Shown here piece by piece: positions 1 through 7,595 of a DNA stretch of 64,000 bases. The notes under the pieces are model-generated. The model was not told the DNA's origin. It ran no database searches and was given only the letters and a program-made list of their open reading frames with translations. The DNA comes from Sedimentitalea sp042687825. Its GTDB lineage: Bacteria > Pseudomonadota > Alphaproteobacteria > Rhodobacterales > Rhodobacteraceae. Within the stretch, counting starts at the first letter, position 1; every line of letters starts with the position of its first letter. The stretch is taken from assembly GCF_042687825.1 (NCBI RefSeq), contig NZ_JBHUQE010000001.1, positions 186,001 to 250,000 on the forward strand. The letters are read 5' to 3'. Made by a program: the position numbers and the translations under genes.

Positions 1-539
1 AGGTTCGGATTTTCAGCGGGTTCGGGATTGTTCTGTTTCGGTTTGCGTATTGCCTCTGCAAGGTTTCTGGTGACGGGAAGACGGAAAGCTTCGGCCTGTT
101 TCGTGGCTGTCGCAATGCTGAAGCGATACGTGTTCTGGCCGATCTGTGGGAGCATGTAGGGCAAGACTGCAGGTTGCTCTACAGGGTCCGAAATGTCGAT
201 GACCAATAGCGCTCCGGAATGCCGGAACCCGACAACCTGACAGTCGCACCCCAAAATCAGATCGAGCGCTCCGCCCTGTTCTTTTTGCGTCAAGCCGGTC
301 AGGCGGGTCTTGGGAATGCGGTCAAACGCCTGACTTGTGTCGAATTGAACTCCTGGCATCTGCAGGTTCAGGGCCGCCTGACCCTCGCCCTGCTCCAGGC
401 TCCACTCGACGTTTTCGGGAACCTGCATCACCAACCGCGAGAACGTACCGTGCTCGCCAGATCGCACGACCACCGTCGGCGCCGCATATGCCCCGCCGGA
501 AAGACCGAAGAGAAAAATTGCGACCAGCGTGCGAATCAT
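1..539 (-). CDS. Partial exported protein of the flagellar cluster, function unknown
   Basis: The frame starts at ATG 539 and stays open to the left edge, so about 179 N-terminal codons are visible. The start shares a 4-bp ATGA overlap with the motA stop, so the two are translationally coupled. The N-terminus (MIRTLVAIFLFGLSGGAYA) is a typical Sec signal peptide, placing the protein in the periplasm or outer membrane. The following 160 residues carry no motif I recognise; two close cysteines occur in LGCDCQVVG. In related Rhodobacterales a large exported repeat protein often follows motA, and this may be its N-terminus. That identification is inference; the coding call itself is firm. Confidence 0.8.
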   Translation of the reverse strand, partial: MIRTLVAIFLFGLSGGAYAAPTVVVRSGEHGTFSRLVMQVPENVEWSLEQGEGQAALNLQMPGVQFDTSQAFDRIPKTRLTGLTQKEQGGALDLILGCDCQVVGFRHSGALLVIDISDPVEQPAVLPYMLPQIGQNTYRFSIATATKQAEAFRLPVTRNLAEAIRKPKQNNPEPAENPN

Positions 540-1405
540 GCCGCGTCCTGCTTGACGGCTTTCAGCGCTTCTTCAAGGTCCGAGAATTTCGGACGGCAAT
601 GCGCCGGCGTGTTCTGGCGTCCGACCTCGATACAGATTGCAGCCGCGTGATTGTGCAGGTTGGCGATCAGGACCTCGCGGATCAGCAAGTAGAAGTGGCT
701 GTCCTCTTCGACCACTGTCTTGACCTTGGCCGCAAAAGGACCAACCAAACCGTAGGCCAGAAAAACCCCAAGAAACGTACCAACCAGAGCGCCGCCGATC
801 AGTTTGCCCAGAACCTCGGGCGGCTGGTCGATCGATCCCATTGTCTTGATGACACCGAGAACAGCCGCGACGATGCCAAGGGCCGGCAACCCGTCGGCTA
901 CCGTCTGCAGCGCGTGACTGGAATGCAGGGCGTGATGCAGATTGACGTCCATGCGCTTGTCCAGCACCTCTTCGACCTGGTGCGGATCGTCGTAGTTCAT
1001 CGCGGCCGAGCGCATCGTGTCACAGATCAGATTGACGGCTTCTCCGTCGGCCTGGATCTTTGGATATTTCGAGAAGACCGAAGAGTTTTCCGGATCCTCG
1101 ATATGTTGCTCCACCTCGACCGGGTTCTGACGCGCGATGCGAATCAGGGCAAACAGCAGGCACAGCAGATCGCTATAGTCCTCGGGTTTCCACTTGGGAC
1201 CCTTGAAAACCTTGCCGATATCCTTGGCCGTATGCTTGATCGCGGCCATGTCATTGCTGATCAGAAACGCGCCCAGTGCCGCGCCCCCGATCATGATCAT
1301 TTCGAACGGCAGCGATTTCAGAATGATGGCCATTTTGCCGCCGGCCAACAGGTAACCGCCGAACACCATTCCGAATATGGTGACAATGCCGATGATGCCG
1401 ATCAT
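536..1405 (-). CDS. motA: Flagellar motor stator protein MotA
   Basis: A 289-residue MotA, the proton-channel stator subunit of the inner membrane. ATG 1405 is chosen over an in-frame start at 1459 because the protein then begins with the family's first membrane helix (MIGIIGIVTIFGMVFGGYLL) and GGAG lies just upstream. Four membrane segments fall near residues 1-20, 34-50, 172-190 and 200-225. The third contains the hallmark LPALGIVAAVLGVI, and GTFLGVFLAYGLVGP follows. The cytoplasmic loop carries the charged stretch RIARQNPVEVEQ, where the residues that contact FliG lie in MotA. Length is normal for the family. motB is not visible in the window and may lie beyond the left edge or elsewhere. 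Confidence 0.97.
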   Translation of the reverse strand: MIGIIGIVTIFGMVFGGYLLAGGKMAIILKSLPFEMIMIGGAALGAFLISNDMAAIKHTAKDIGKVFKGPKWKPEDYSDLLCLLFALIRIARQNPVEVEQHIEDPENSSVFSKYPKIQADGEAVNLICDTMRSAAMNYDDPHQVEEVLDKRMDVNLHHALHSSHALQTVADGLPALGIVAAVLGVIKTMGSIDQPPEVLGKLIGGALVGTFLGVFLAYGLVGPFAAKVKTVVEEDSHFYLLIREVLIANLHNHAAAICIEVGRQNTPAHCRPKFSDLEEALKAVKQDAA

Positions 1406-1480
1406 ATTCCGACTCCATTCTGTATGGTTTTGGACAGTTTCGCCGGTTCGCCTTAACAAACATTGAGTCTGTCAGCGAAA

Positions 1481-2086
1481 TTACTCCTTCGGGACGGATG
1501 CATTCCGTCCGGCCAGGACTACACTGATCGTGTAGGCCGCCATCGGGCTCAGACCAGCCATGATGCCGGCGGCGGCCTCGGGACGCATGCGCGCCAGAAA
1601 TCCGGCCGCGAATTCCGGGTCCATCTCTTCGAAAAGGGCTGCTGACTGCTTCGGCTTCATTTTCTCGTAAACACTTGTCAGCCGCGTCAGATCTTCCTCC
1701 GATGCAACATCGGCAATCGCCAGGGTCGCCGTCAGTTGCTGTTCGGCCGCCTGCAGAGCTGCCAGGCGCTCGTTGATCGCGCGCTCGGCAATTTCCAGCG
1801 CCTTGAACCGATCTTCAATCTGCGTTTCCCGGATTTGCAAGGTCTCTTCGCGTTTCTGAAATGCCGCCAGCATGCTCTGCAATTCCGCCGGGGCGGGCGT
1901 ACCGGGTATAGCAGTTTCCATGCGAGACTCCTCGGGTTGGTCCGGTTTTGGTGAATCCCGGGCAATTGCAGGTCCGGCCTGCAATCCGACCCGCAACGAG
2001 GCGGAACCTATCATCAGCAGGGAAATCACCAACAAGGCGCTGCCGCGTACACGGCGTTTTCGGCCGGCATCGGGTTTTCTGCTCAT
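1481..2086 (-). CDS. MotE-like flagellar protein with MgtE-N type domain
   Basis: A 201-residue protein with one N-terminal membrane anchor (about residues 16-34, GSALLVISLLMIGSASL), a predicted coiled coil near residues 66-120, and a C-terminal helical domain near residues 138-195 (YEKMKPKQSAALFEEMDPEFAA, then LARMRPEAAAGIMAGL). The repeated M-x-P-x-x-A pattern is the MgtE N-terminal (magnesium transporter intracellular) fold found in MotE. In alphaproteobacteria MotE is a periplasmic helper of the flagellar motor linked to MotC. It overlaps the upstream gene by 4 bp and sits between fliL and motA, which supports a motor role. The exact function here is inferred from family and position. Confidence 0.85.
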   Translation of the reverse strand: MSRKPDAGRKRRVRGSALLVISLLMIGSASLRVGLQAGPAIARDSPKPDQPEESRMETAIPGTPAPAELQSMLAAFQKREETLQIRETQIEDRFKALEIAERAINERLAALQAAEQQLTATLAIADVASEEDLTRLTSVYEKMKPKQSAALFEEMDPEFAAGFLARMRPEAAAGIMAGLSPMAAYTISVVLAGRNASVPKE

Positions 2087-2520
2087 TGCGCCACTCCCGC
2101 CCGGGCGCGCCCGTGACGAACGAACATCGGTCCCGAGGGCGTAATGGCCGTATTGTCGCGGCCGTTCATCGCTTCGACAGGCTGCGCAGGTGCCGGATCG
2201 TCGCTTTGCTCTGCTTCCGAAACAGCCGGTTCCGCGTCGGGGATGTCGTGCAGAGATGCCATCATCAACTCCAGCCGAGCCGCCACAGTTTCCGCGCGGC
2301 CAGTCAGTTCCGTCAGAGCGGCATTGGACGAGTCAGAAGCGTCGCGTGCGGCGATCAGCGTCTTGCTCAAATCGTCGACCTGCGCCGACAGCACCGCAAC
2401 GGCCCCACCGACGCCCTTTTCAAGATCGTTGAATCGCTTCAGCCGGCGGGCCAGAACGAAACAATAGAACCCGGCCCCCAAAGCGCCCGCGACCAACAGA
2501 ATGTCTGCAATAAATTCCAT
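2083..2520 (-). CDS. Small membrane-anchored coiled-coil protein of the fliL-motA operon
   Basis: A 145-residue protein with one N-terminal membrane helix (ADILLVAGALGAGFYCFVL) followed directly by LARRLKRF, a predicted helical coiled-coil region to about residue 95, and an acidic proline-rich tail. The arrangement of a TM, then an RRL turn, then helices resembles the DUF6468-type proteins coded in alphaproteobacterial flagellar clusters; I cannot confirm that without a profile search. It lies 9 bp downstream of fliL and overlaps the motE-like gene by 4 bp, so all three are probably co-translated. The N-terminus is short and inside-out topology is plausible. Function is unknown; a structural role near the motor is a guess from position. 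Confidence 0.8.
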   Translation of the reverse strand: MEFIADILLVAGALGAGFYCFVLARRLKRFNDLEKGVGGAVAVLSAQVDDLSKTLIAARDASDSSNAALTELTGRAETVAARLELMMASLHDIPDAEPAVSEAEQSDDPAPAQPVEAMNGRDNTAITPSGPMFVRHGRARAGVAQ

Positions 2521-2529
2521 GACCGTCTC

Positions 2530-3018
2530 CTAGTTCAACACAAATTCGATGATCAGCAGGTCGCGCACACGCCCTTTGCCGACCACCATCTGGACCCGAC
2601 GCAGCATCTGCGCGCGCAACCGACTGAGGGCCAGAGAATCTTCCAGTTCGCGGACATCCAACGCTCGCAGATACCCGTTCAGCACATCCACCACCCGGGG
2701 CAGGATATGCTCGACATCCTGTTGATAGGCCGCTTCGACCTCCAATTGTCCTCGGAAACGCAGATGCTCGACATTCGACCCGCCCGAAATCGAGATCAGA
2801 ATCGGTTCGATCTCGACAAAGGCCACATCCGGCAATGCCTCGACCTCACTGGCAGGAGCGGCGTGTTCCTCTTGGTCCGCGGATCCGCCAACCATTCCAG
2901 ACGACACCGCATAAAACCCCCCAGCACCACCCAAAATGGCCAGCACAAGCCCCAGAATCAGGTGTATTTTTTTCGATTTTGCCGTTTCTACCGGCGCTTC
3001 GGCTACAGCATCGGTCAT
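2530..3018 (-). CDS. fliL: Flagellar basal body-associated protein FliL (first copy)
   Basis: A 162-residue FliL, a single-pass inner-membrane protein that surrounds the MotA/B stators and supports torque and swarming. ATG 3018 is preferred to the in-frame ATG 3051 because AGGA lies 7 bp upstream. Visible parts are a short cytoplasmic tail, a membrane helix (IHLILGLVLAILGGAGGFYAV), a linker, and the periplasmic FliL domain (VAFVEIEPILISIS; LRFRGQLEVEAAY; ending in LLIIEFVLN). It heads the minus-strand motor operon and faces fliF across a gap that contains a CtrA-like box. A second FliL paralogue lies at 17533-18018; this copy has the more typical family sequence. Confidence 0.93.
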   Translation of the reverse strand: MTDAVAEAPVETAKSKKIHLILGLVLAILGGAGGFYAVSSGMVGGSADQEEHAAPASEVEALPDVAFVEIEPILISISGGSNVEHLRFRGQLEVEAAYQQDVEHILPRVVDVLNGYLRALDVRELEDSLALSRLRAQMLRRVQMVVGKGRVRDLLIIEFVLN

Positions 3019-3064
3019 TACAATTCCTATCGCTTTGTTCGGTCTCTTCATAACCGCGCAGGAA

Positions 3065-3079
3065 CTAACCGATTGTTAA
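3065..3079. promoter_or_regulatory. CtrA-like box between fliL and fliF
   Basis: On the minus strand the site reads TTAA-CAATCGG-TTAG, one mismatch from the CtrA consensus TTAA-N7-TTAA. It sits 46 bp upstream of the fliL start and 58 bp upstream of the fliF GTG, in the only gap between the two divergent flagellar operons. CtrA activates flagellar operons in several Rhodobacterales. The assignment rests on motif and position only. Confidence 0.5.
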
Positions 3080-3137
3080 GGCCAATGGCTCAAATATGGG
3101 AGAACGTTGGCAGAACGTCGACGATACGGAGGACATC

Positions 3138-4748
3138 GTGCAGCAGATCAAAAGTGCTTGGGTTGACCTGGACAGGCGCAAACAGTTGGTCATCGTATTG
3201 GCCGGCCTGGCCATCGCGGTAACCCTCGTCGTTATGTCCAGAATGGCGACGACCCCTTCCATGAAACTATTGTACGCGGGATTGGAAAGCGGTTCGGCCG
3301 GGGATGTCGTCCGCTCTCTCGAACAACGCGGTACGCCATTCGAAGTGCGCGGCGGTTCGATCTACGTTCCGAGCAGTATGCGCGACGAACTGCGTATGAC
3401 CCTGGCCAGCGAAGGCCTGCCGGCAAACGGCGGGCGCGGATACGAACTGCTTGATTCGCTGACCGGTTTCGGCACGACATCACAAATGTTCGATGCGGCC
3501 TACTGGCGGGCGAAAGAAGGTGAATTGGCCCGCACCATCGTCGCCAGCCCCCATGTCGCCCAAGCCCGGGTGCACATCGCCAATAGCGGGTCCAGCCCGT
3601 TTCAACGCTCGGTGGAACCCACCGCATCGGTTTCGGTTGTACCATCCGGTGCCCCGATCACGACGGTCCAGGCCAATGCAGTGCGATTTCTGGTCGCCTC
3701 TGCCGTGGCCGGCATGTCAGTGGAAAACGTGGCTGTCATCGACTCCAATGGTATTTTGATCGGATCGGTGGACGCCGGTGCCGGCCCCAATACGGCCGAT
3801 GACCGGGCGCAAATGTTGCGCGATCGCGTGCTGCGCCTGGTCGAAGCCCGTGTCGGCGCGGGCAACGCCGTGGTCGAAGTCAGCGTCGACACGGTGACCC
3901 AGACCGAATCCATCCGCGAACGCCGCTTTGATCCCGAGGGTCGCGTCGTGATCAGTACGGATACCGAGGAACGCACCGATTCGTCCTCGAATGCCGCCGG
4001 CGGCGAGGTTTCGGTCGCATCCAACCTGCCCGAGGGCGACGCGGCCGGCGGCGAAGGATCAAAGGCCAAGGCCAGCGAAACCCGCGAACGCGTCAATTAT
4101 GAAGTGTCCGAGACAGAGCATGAAATCGTCCGCGGACCTGGCGCGGTCAAGCGGCTGACCGTCGCCGTTCTGGTAAACGGGCTGACTCAACCCGGCGAAG
4201 ATGGAACTGCGACATTCCAGGAACGCCCGCAAGAAGAACTGTCGGCCCTGCATGATCTGGTTGCTTCTGCCGTTGGTTACGATGCCGAACGCGGAGACGT
4301 GATCACACTGAAATCGATGGACCTGCCCACGATTTCGCCGCTGGGCACCGCAGTAGAATCCTCCTTCTGGTCGCAATTTAACCTTGACCTGATGGCGTTG
4401 ATCCAGATGGCGGCGCTGGCCATTGTCGCTCTGATCCTCGGCCTGTTTGTGGTTCGCCCCATTCTCAGTCGGCCACCGAGCCTGCCGGCGCCGGGTGTCG
4501 CTGCCTTGCCGGCCGGCCCTGGTAATTCATCGGCAGATCTCGAGACCGGCCCGGTGCTGACTGGCGAGATTGCCGACAGCGAATCCGGTGAATTCGCTTC
4601 CGCCCCGCAGACCCCGGCAGGATTGCCTACATTGTCGGATGGCGGTCAATCCCCGGTCGAACGTTTGCGTTCGATGATCGGGGAGCGTCAGGAGGAAACC
4701 GTCGAAATCCTGCGCAGTTGGCTTGAGGAAAACGAGGAGAATGCATGA
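3138..4748 (+). CDS. fliF: Flagellar MS-ring protein FliF
   Basis: FliF forms the MS ring of the basal body in the inner membrane. The GTG at 3138 (536 residues) is preferred to an ATG at 3096 because a perfect GGAGG lies 5 bp upstream of it. The first membrane helix is near residues 17-36 (KQLVIVLAGLAIAVTLVVM), and the ring-building domains follow (LLYAGLESGSAGDVVRSLEQ, then RVHIANSGSSPFQRS). A second helix is near 430-450 (MAALAIVALILGLFVV). The C-terminal 30 residues (PVERLRSMIGERQEETVEI) match the FliG-binding helix. Length is normal. It overlaps the fliH start by one base and leads the fliF-H-N-P operon. No fliG or fliM is adjacent. Confidence 0.96.
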   Translation: MQQIKSAWVDLDRRKQLVIVLAGLAIAVTLVVMSRMATTPSMKLLYAGLESGSAGDVVRSLEQRGTPFEVRGGSIYVPSSMRDELRMTLASEGLPANGGRGYELLDSLTGFGTTSQMFDAAYWRAKEGELARTIVASPHVAQARVHIANSGSSPFQRSVEPTASVSVVPSGAPITTVQANAVRFLVASAVAGMSVENVAVIDSNGILIGSVDAGAGPNTADDRAQMLRDRVLRLVEARVGAGNAVVEVSVDTVTQTESIRERRFDPEGRVVISTDTEERTDSSSNAAGGEVSVASNLPEGDAAGGEGSKAKASETRERVNYEVSETEHEIVRGPGAVKRLTVAVLVNGLTQPGEDGTATFQERPQEELSALHDLVASAVGYDAERGDVITLKSMDLPTISPLGTAVESSFWSQFNLDLMALIQMAALAIVALILGLFVVRPILSRPPSLPAPGVAALPAGPGNSSADLETGPVLTGEIADSESGEFASAPQTPAGLPTLSDGGQSPVERLRSMIGERQEETVEILRSWLEENEENA

Positions 4749-5347
4749 TGGCGATATCTCATCTGCTCGAAGATTTCAGTGTCGAAACCGCGGCCAATGA
4801 ACCGGTCCACCTGATGAGCGACGACGGTCTCGAAGACTTGCGGCTTGCATCCTTCGAACAGGGCTATACCGCAGGCTGGGATGACGCCATCCGCGCCCAG
4901 GCCGAAGACCAGACCCGGATTACCGGCGCGCTTGGCGGTAACCTCGAGGATCTGTCTTTTACCTATCAGGAAGCGCTGGCGCAGATGATGTCCTCGGTCG
5001 AACCGGTGTTTCGAGCCCTGGTCGAGTCGGTGCTGCCGCAGGCGATGATGCAGACCGTCGGTCTGCAGATCGTCGAGCAATGCTCCGAGATGGCGCGCCA
5101 GCAAATCGAGCAACCCGTTACCCTGAAGGTGCCGCCCGGCGCTGCCGACGCCATAGAACCGGCGCTGCGGCAGAATCTTGCGATGCCGGTCGAGATCGTC
5201 GAAAGCCGGGACATGGGTCCCGGGCAGGTCTGCCTGCAGATCGGTGATCGCGAACGTCAGATCGACAGCCAGCTTATGCTGTCGTCTCTGCAGAAATCCA
5301 TCGACGCGTTTTTCCACACAGCAACGAAGGTCAAAGAAAATGGATAA
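4748..5347 (+). CDS. fliH: FliH-like flagellar export regulator
   Basis: A 199-residue protein between fliF and fliN. FliH binds the export ATPase FliI and holds it near the export gate. The N-terminal FEQGYTAGWDDAIR (about residues 37-50) matches the Y-x-x-G-x-x-x-G signature at the start of the FliH/YscL coiled coil. A long helix and a C-terminal alpha-beta domain follow (PVTLKVPPGAADAIEP; VCLQIGDRERQID). Two tandem ATGs (4745 and 4748) overlap the fliF stop; either could start translation. FliH is poorly conserved and such genes are often left unnamed in this group, so the symbol rests on motif plus operon position. fliI is coded separately at 22156. Confidence 0.75.
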   Translation: MAISHLLEDFSVETAANEPVHLMSDDGLEDLRLASFEQGYTAGWDDAIRAQAEDQTRITGALGGNLEDLSFTYQEALAQMMSSVEPVFRALVESVLPQAMMQTVGLQIVEQCSEMARQQIEQPVTLKVPPGAADAIEPALRQNLAMPVEIVESRDMGPGQVCLQIGDRERQIDSQLMLSSLQKSIDAFFHTATKVKENG

Positions 5348-5636
5348 CCAAACCGATTCGTCCGGCAGGGCTGCGGATCAGCCCAGCCCCTTTGTCACGG
5401 TTCCCATCGAAATTACGGTTTCGGTGGGGAAAGCCCGTCCGCTGATCCGCGATCTCGTCAAACTTGGGGAAAACGCGGTTTTGACGCTGGACAAACGGGT
5501 CGAGGACCCCGTCGAACTTTATGTCGGCGATCGGCTGGTGGCACGCGGTCAGCTTGAGGAACTCAGTGGCGATCACGCGGGTCAACTGGCGGTCCGGTTG
5601 ACCGAGATCGCCGATTTTCAGAACGGCCTGGGATGA
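5340..5636 (+). CDS. fliN: Flagellar C-ring protein FliN
   Basis: A 98-residue protein that is essentially one SpoA (surface presentation of antigens) domain. The core runs from VPIEITVSVGKARPLIRDL through GENAVLTLDKRVEDPVELYV and GDRLVARGQL to VRLTEI, in the order seen in FliN. FliN forms the lower C-ring of the flagellar switch and also binds FliH at the export gate. ATG 5340 overlaps the fliH end by 8 bp, and its own stop overlaps the fliP start by 4 bp (ATGA), so translation is coupled through the operon. Length is short but normal for single-domain FliN. Confidence 0.93.
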   Translation: MDNQTDSSGRAADQPSPFVTVPIEITVSVGKARPLIRDLVKLGENAVLTLDKRVEDPVELYVGDRLVARGQLEELSGDHAGQLAVRLTEIADFQNGLG

Positions 5637-6379
5637 GACCTGAACTTCGATTGGCCTGCGGCGCACTCTGTGCCGCGGTTGCGATCACCCTGCCCCAGGC
5701 CGCCATCGCGCAGGAATTCACGCTTTCTCTGGGTGAAGACGGTTCGATTTCGGCGCGTTCGATCCAGTTGATCCTGCTGATCACCGTTCTCAGCCTGGCA
5801 CCCGGGTTGGCGATCATGATCACCTGCTTTCCATTCCTGGTCACGGTTCTGGCCATTTTGCGGCAGGCGATCGGCTTGCAGCAATCGCCGCCAAACATGC
5901 TAATCGTCAGCCTGGCGCTATTCCTGACCTATTTCGTGATGGAACCCGTCTTCAGCGAGGCCTGGGAGACCGGGATAAGCCCGCTGATGGAAGAACAGAT
6001 AGAGATCGACGCGGCGATGACAAACGCGCTGAAACCCTTTCGCGTGTTCATGGCCGCGCGCCTCGATCCCGACACCTTTCGGGCGATGGCGGAACTGCGG
6101 CCGGACGCGGCGACTATCGAAAACGGCCCCGATGCGCCACTCTCGGTTCTGGTGCCGAGCTTTCTGTTGTCGGAAATCGCCCGTGCCTTTCAGATCGGGT
6201 TTCTGGTCTTCCTGCCCTTCCTGATCATCGACCTTGTCGTTGCGGCTGTCCTCATGTCCATGGGCATGATGATGGTGCCGCCGGCCATTGTCTCACTGCC
6301 GTTCAAGCTGGCCTTTTTTGTCGTCGCCGATGGCTGGAGTCTGATTGCAGGAGCGCTGGTGCGCAGCTATTTCCCTTGA
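5633..6379 (+). CDS. fliP: Flagellar export gate protein FliP
   Basis: A 248-residue FliP, core of the FliPQR export gate in the inner membrane. It starts with a signal peptide (LCAAVAITLPQAAIA), as usual for FliP. Diagnostic segments are QQSPPNMLIVSLALFLTYF, SEIARAFQIGFLVFLPF and IIDLVVAAVLMSMGMMMVPP, all in their normal order. Four membrane segments can be drawn. It is the last gene of the fliF-H-N-P operon, with its stop at 6379. fliQ lies about 14 kb away at 20703, and fliR is not in the window. The next 11 kb are metabolic, not flagellar, genes. Confidence 0.97.
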   Translation: MRPELRLACGALCAAVAITLPQAAIAQEFTLSLGEDGSISARSIQLILLITVLSLAPGLAIMITCFPFLVTVLAILRQAIGLQQSPPNMLIVSLALFLTYFVMEPVFSEAWETGISPLMEEQIEIDAAMTNALKPFRVFMAARLDPDTFRAMAELRPDAATIENGPDAPLSVLVPSFLLSEIARAFQIGFLVFLPFLIIDLVVAAVLMSMGMMMVPPAIVSLPFKLAFFVVADGWSLIAGALVRSYFP

Positions 6380-6438
6380 TCATCGGAATTGATCCGGATC
6401 GACGGCACCGGGTCCTCTCGTGTTTGAACCAACCATCT

Positions 6439-6472
6439 ACCGCCCGCCAATGGGCAGTGTCCGGCGGGTGGT
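6439..6472. terminator. Long GC-rich hairpin after fliP
   Basis: Two 10-base arms, ACCGCCCGCC at 6439-6448 and GGCGGGTGGT at 6463-6472, pair with one G-T wobble around a 14-base loop. It lies 59 bp after the fliP stop. No T-run follows, so it is not a classical intrinsic terminator; it could protect the 3' end of the fliF operon mRNA or assist Rho. The rest of the 6380-6630 gap holds no convincing gene. Confidence 0.35.
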
Positions 6473-6575
6473 TCGACAGACCGCGATGCCATGCCGGAAC
6501 GCCCGCCACAGGAATGTCTTGGCCGTTCTTGGTTTCGAATTTTCTGGCGTGTCCTCCAATCGGCGCCTAGCGTGG

Positions 6576-6592
6576 CCGGCACCTGGTGCCGG
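6576..6592. promoter_or_regulatory. 17-bp palindrome upstream of the LysR gene
   Basis: CCGGCACC-T-GGTGCCGG is a perfect inverted repeat with one central base, ending 38 bp before the LysR start codon. It could be an operator for autoregulation or a leader hairpin. A shorter CCAA-A-TTGG palindrome lies at 7510-7518, between the LysR stop and the formate dehydrogenase start. Binding by LysR is inference. Confidence 0.4.
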
Positions 6593-6630
6593 TCAAGCGG
6601 CATCGCAGCCAAGTCAGACCAGGAGAACAG

Positions 6631-7509
6631 ATGTCGGAGATCCGCGACTTGCGATTGCTGGTCTCGCTGGCGCGTCACAAACATTTTTCGCGCGCCGCCG
6701 ATGATTGCGGAATTTCCCAGCCCGCCTTTTCGGCGCGTATCCGCAAGATGGAACACGCCTTTGCCATCCCCCTTGTCCGGCGCGGCAACAAATTCCAGGG
6801 CTTTACGCGCGAAGGCGAAGTTGTTCTGAAATGGGCGCGCCGGTTGCTGAACGATTTCGAGGGCATGCGGCAGGAAATCGACGCGCTGCGCCACAACCTG
6901 ACCGGCAAGCTTGTCATCGGCACGATTCCGACTGCCCTGCCCTTTGCCGCGCTGGTGTCGTCGCAGCTGCGCGCGACGCATCCGCAACTATCGCTGGAAC
7001 TGCAGTCGCTGTCCTCGCGCCAGATTGCGATCCGCCTCAACGACTATTCGCTGGACGCCGGCATCACCTATGTCGAACAGGCCGAACCGGACTGCACCGA
7101 GAAACTTTATGACGAAAGCTATGTGCTGATCGCGCCGCAAAACCTGGCGCCGCGCCGCCAGGGGCAGGCCACCTGGGACGAGGCGGCCAGCTTGCCGTTA
7201 TGCCTTTTGACATCGGACATGCGCAATCGCCAGTTCGTGGACGAAACCTTTCGCAGCATCGGCGCCCACCCGACCGTGGTGATGGAAGCCAACGGCTTTA
7301 CCGCCGTCCTGGCCCAGGTCGCCAGCGGCAACGCCGCAACTATCGCCCCCAAAATCGTTGCCGAAACATCGTTTTCAACGCAAGCTCTGGTCAAGCTGGA
7401 TCTGGTCGAGCCGTTGCTGACCCAGGCGATCGGGTTGACGATCAAGGAGCAAACCCCGGTCCCGCCGATCATCACGGCGTTTCGCGCGGCGGTGCGGCGA
7501 TCATTATAA
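6631..7509 (+). CDS. LysR-family regulator upstream of formate dehydrogenase
   Basis: A 292-residue LysR-type regulator. ATG 6631 has AGGAG 6 bp upstream, so the longer in-frame start at 6586 is rejected. The winged helix-turn-helix occupies about residues 1-60 (LRLLVSLARHKHFSRAADDC, then SQPAFSARIRKMEHAF). The effector domain follows, with LVIGTIPTALPFAALVSSQL at its start. It is transcribed in the same direction as the formate dehydrogenase genes, 86 bp ahead of them, which is the arrangement of fdsR in other bacteria. LysR proteins usually autoregulate and control the neighbouring gene, so formate or a related acid may be the effector. This role is inferred from position. Confidence 0.9.
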   Translation: MSEIRDLRLLVSLARHKHFSRAADDCGISQPAFSARIRKMEHAFAIPLVRRGNKFQGFTREGEVVLKWARRLLNDFEGMRQEIDALRHNLTGKLVIGTIPTALPFAALVSSQLRATHPQLSLELQSLSSRQIAIRLNDYSLDAGITYVEQAEPDCTEKLYDESYVLIAPQNLAPRRQGQATWDEAASLPLCLLTSDMRNRQFVDETFRSIGAHPTVVMEANGFTAVLAQVASGNAATIAPKIVAETSFSTQALVKLDLVEPLLTQAIGLTIKEQTPVPPIITAFRAAVRRSL

Positions 7510-7595
7510 CCAAATTGGATGACGCGTTAAGAAATGGCGATTTGATGCAATAGCGAATTCCTGAGACACAGCGGTGAGCTAACGGAGTGGCGCAG

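Noticed and set aside
6380..6630. Insertion sequence or integrase remnant at the left border of the metabolic block
   Set aside because: Only hairpins were seen; no transposase fragment, target duplication or tRNA gene was found at either border.
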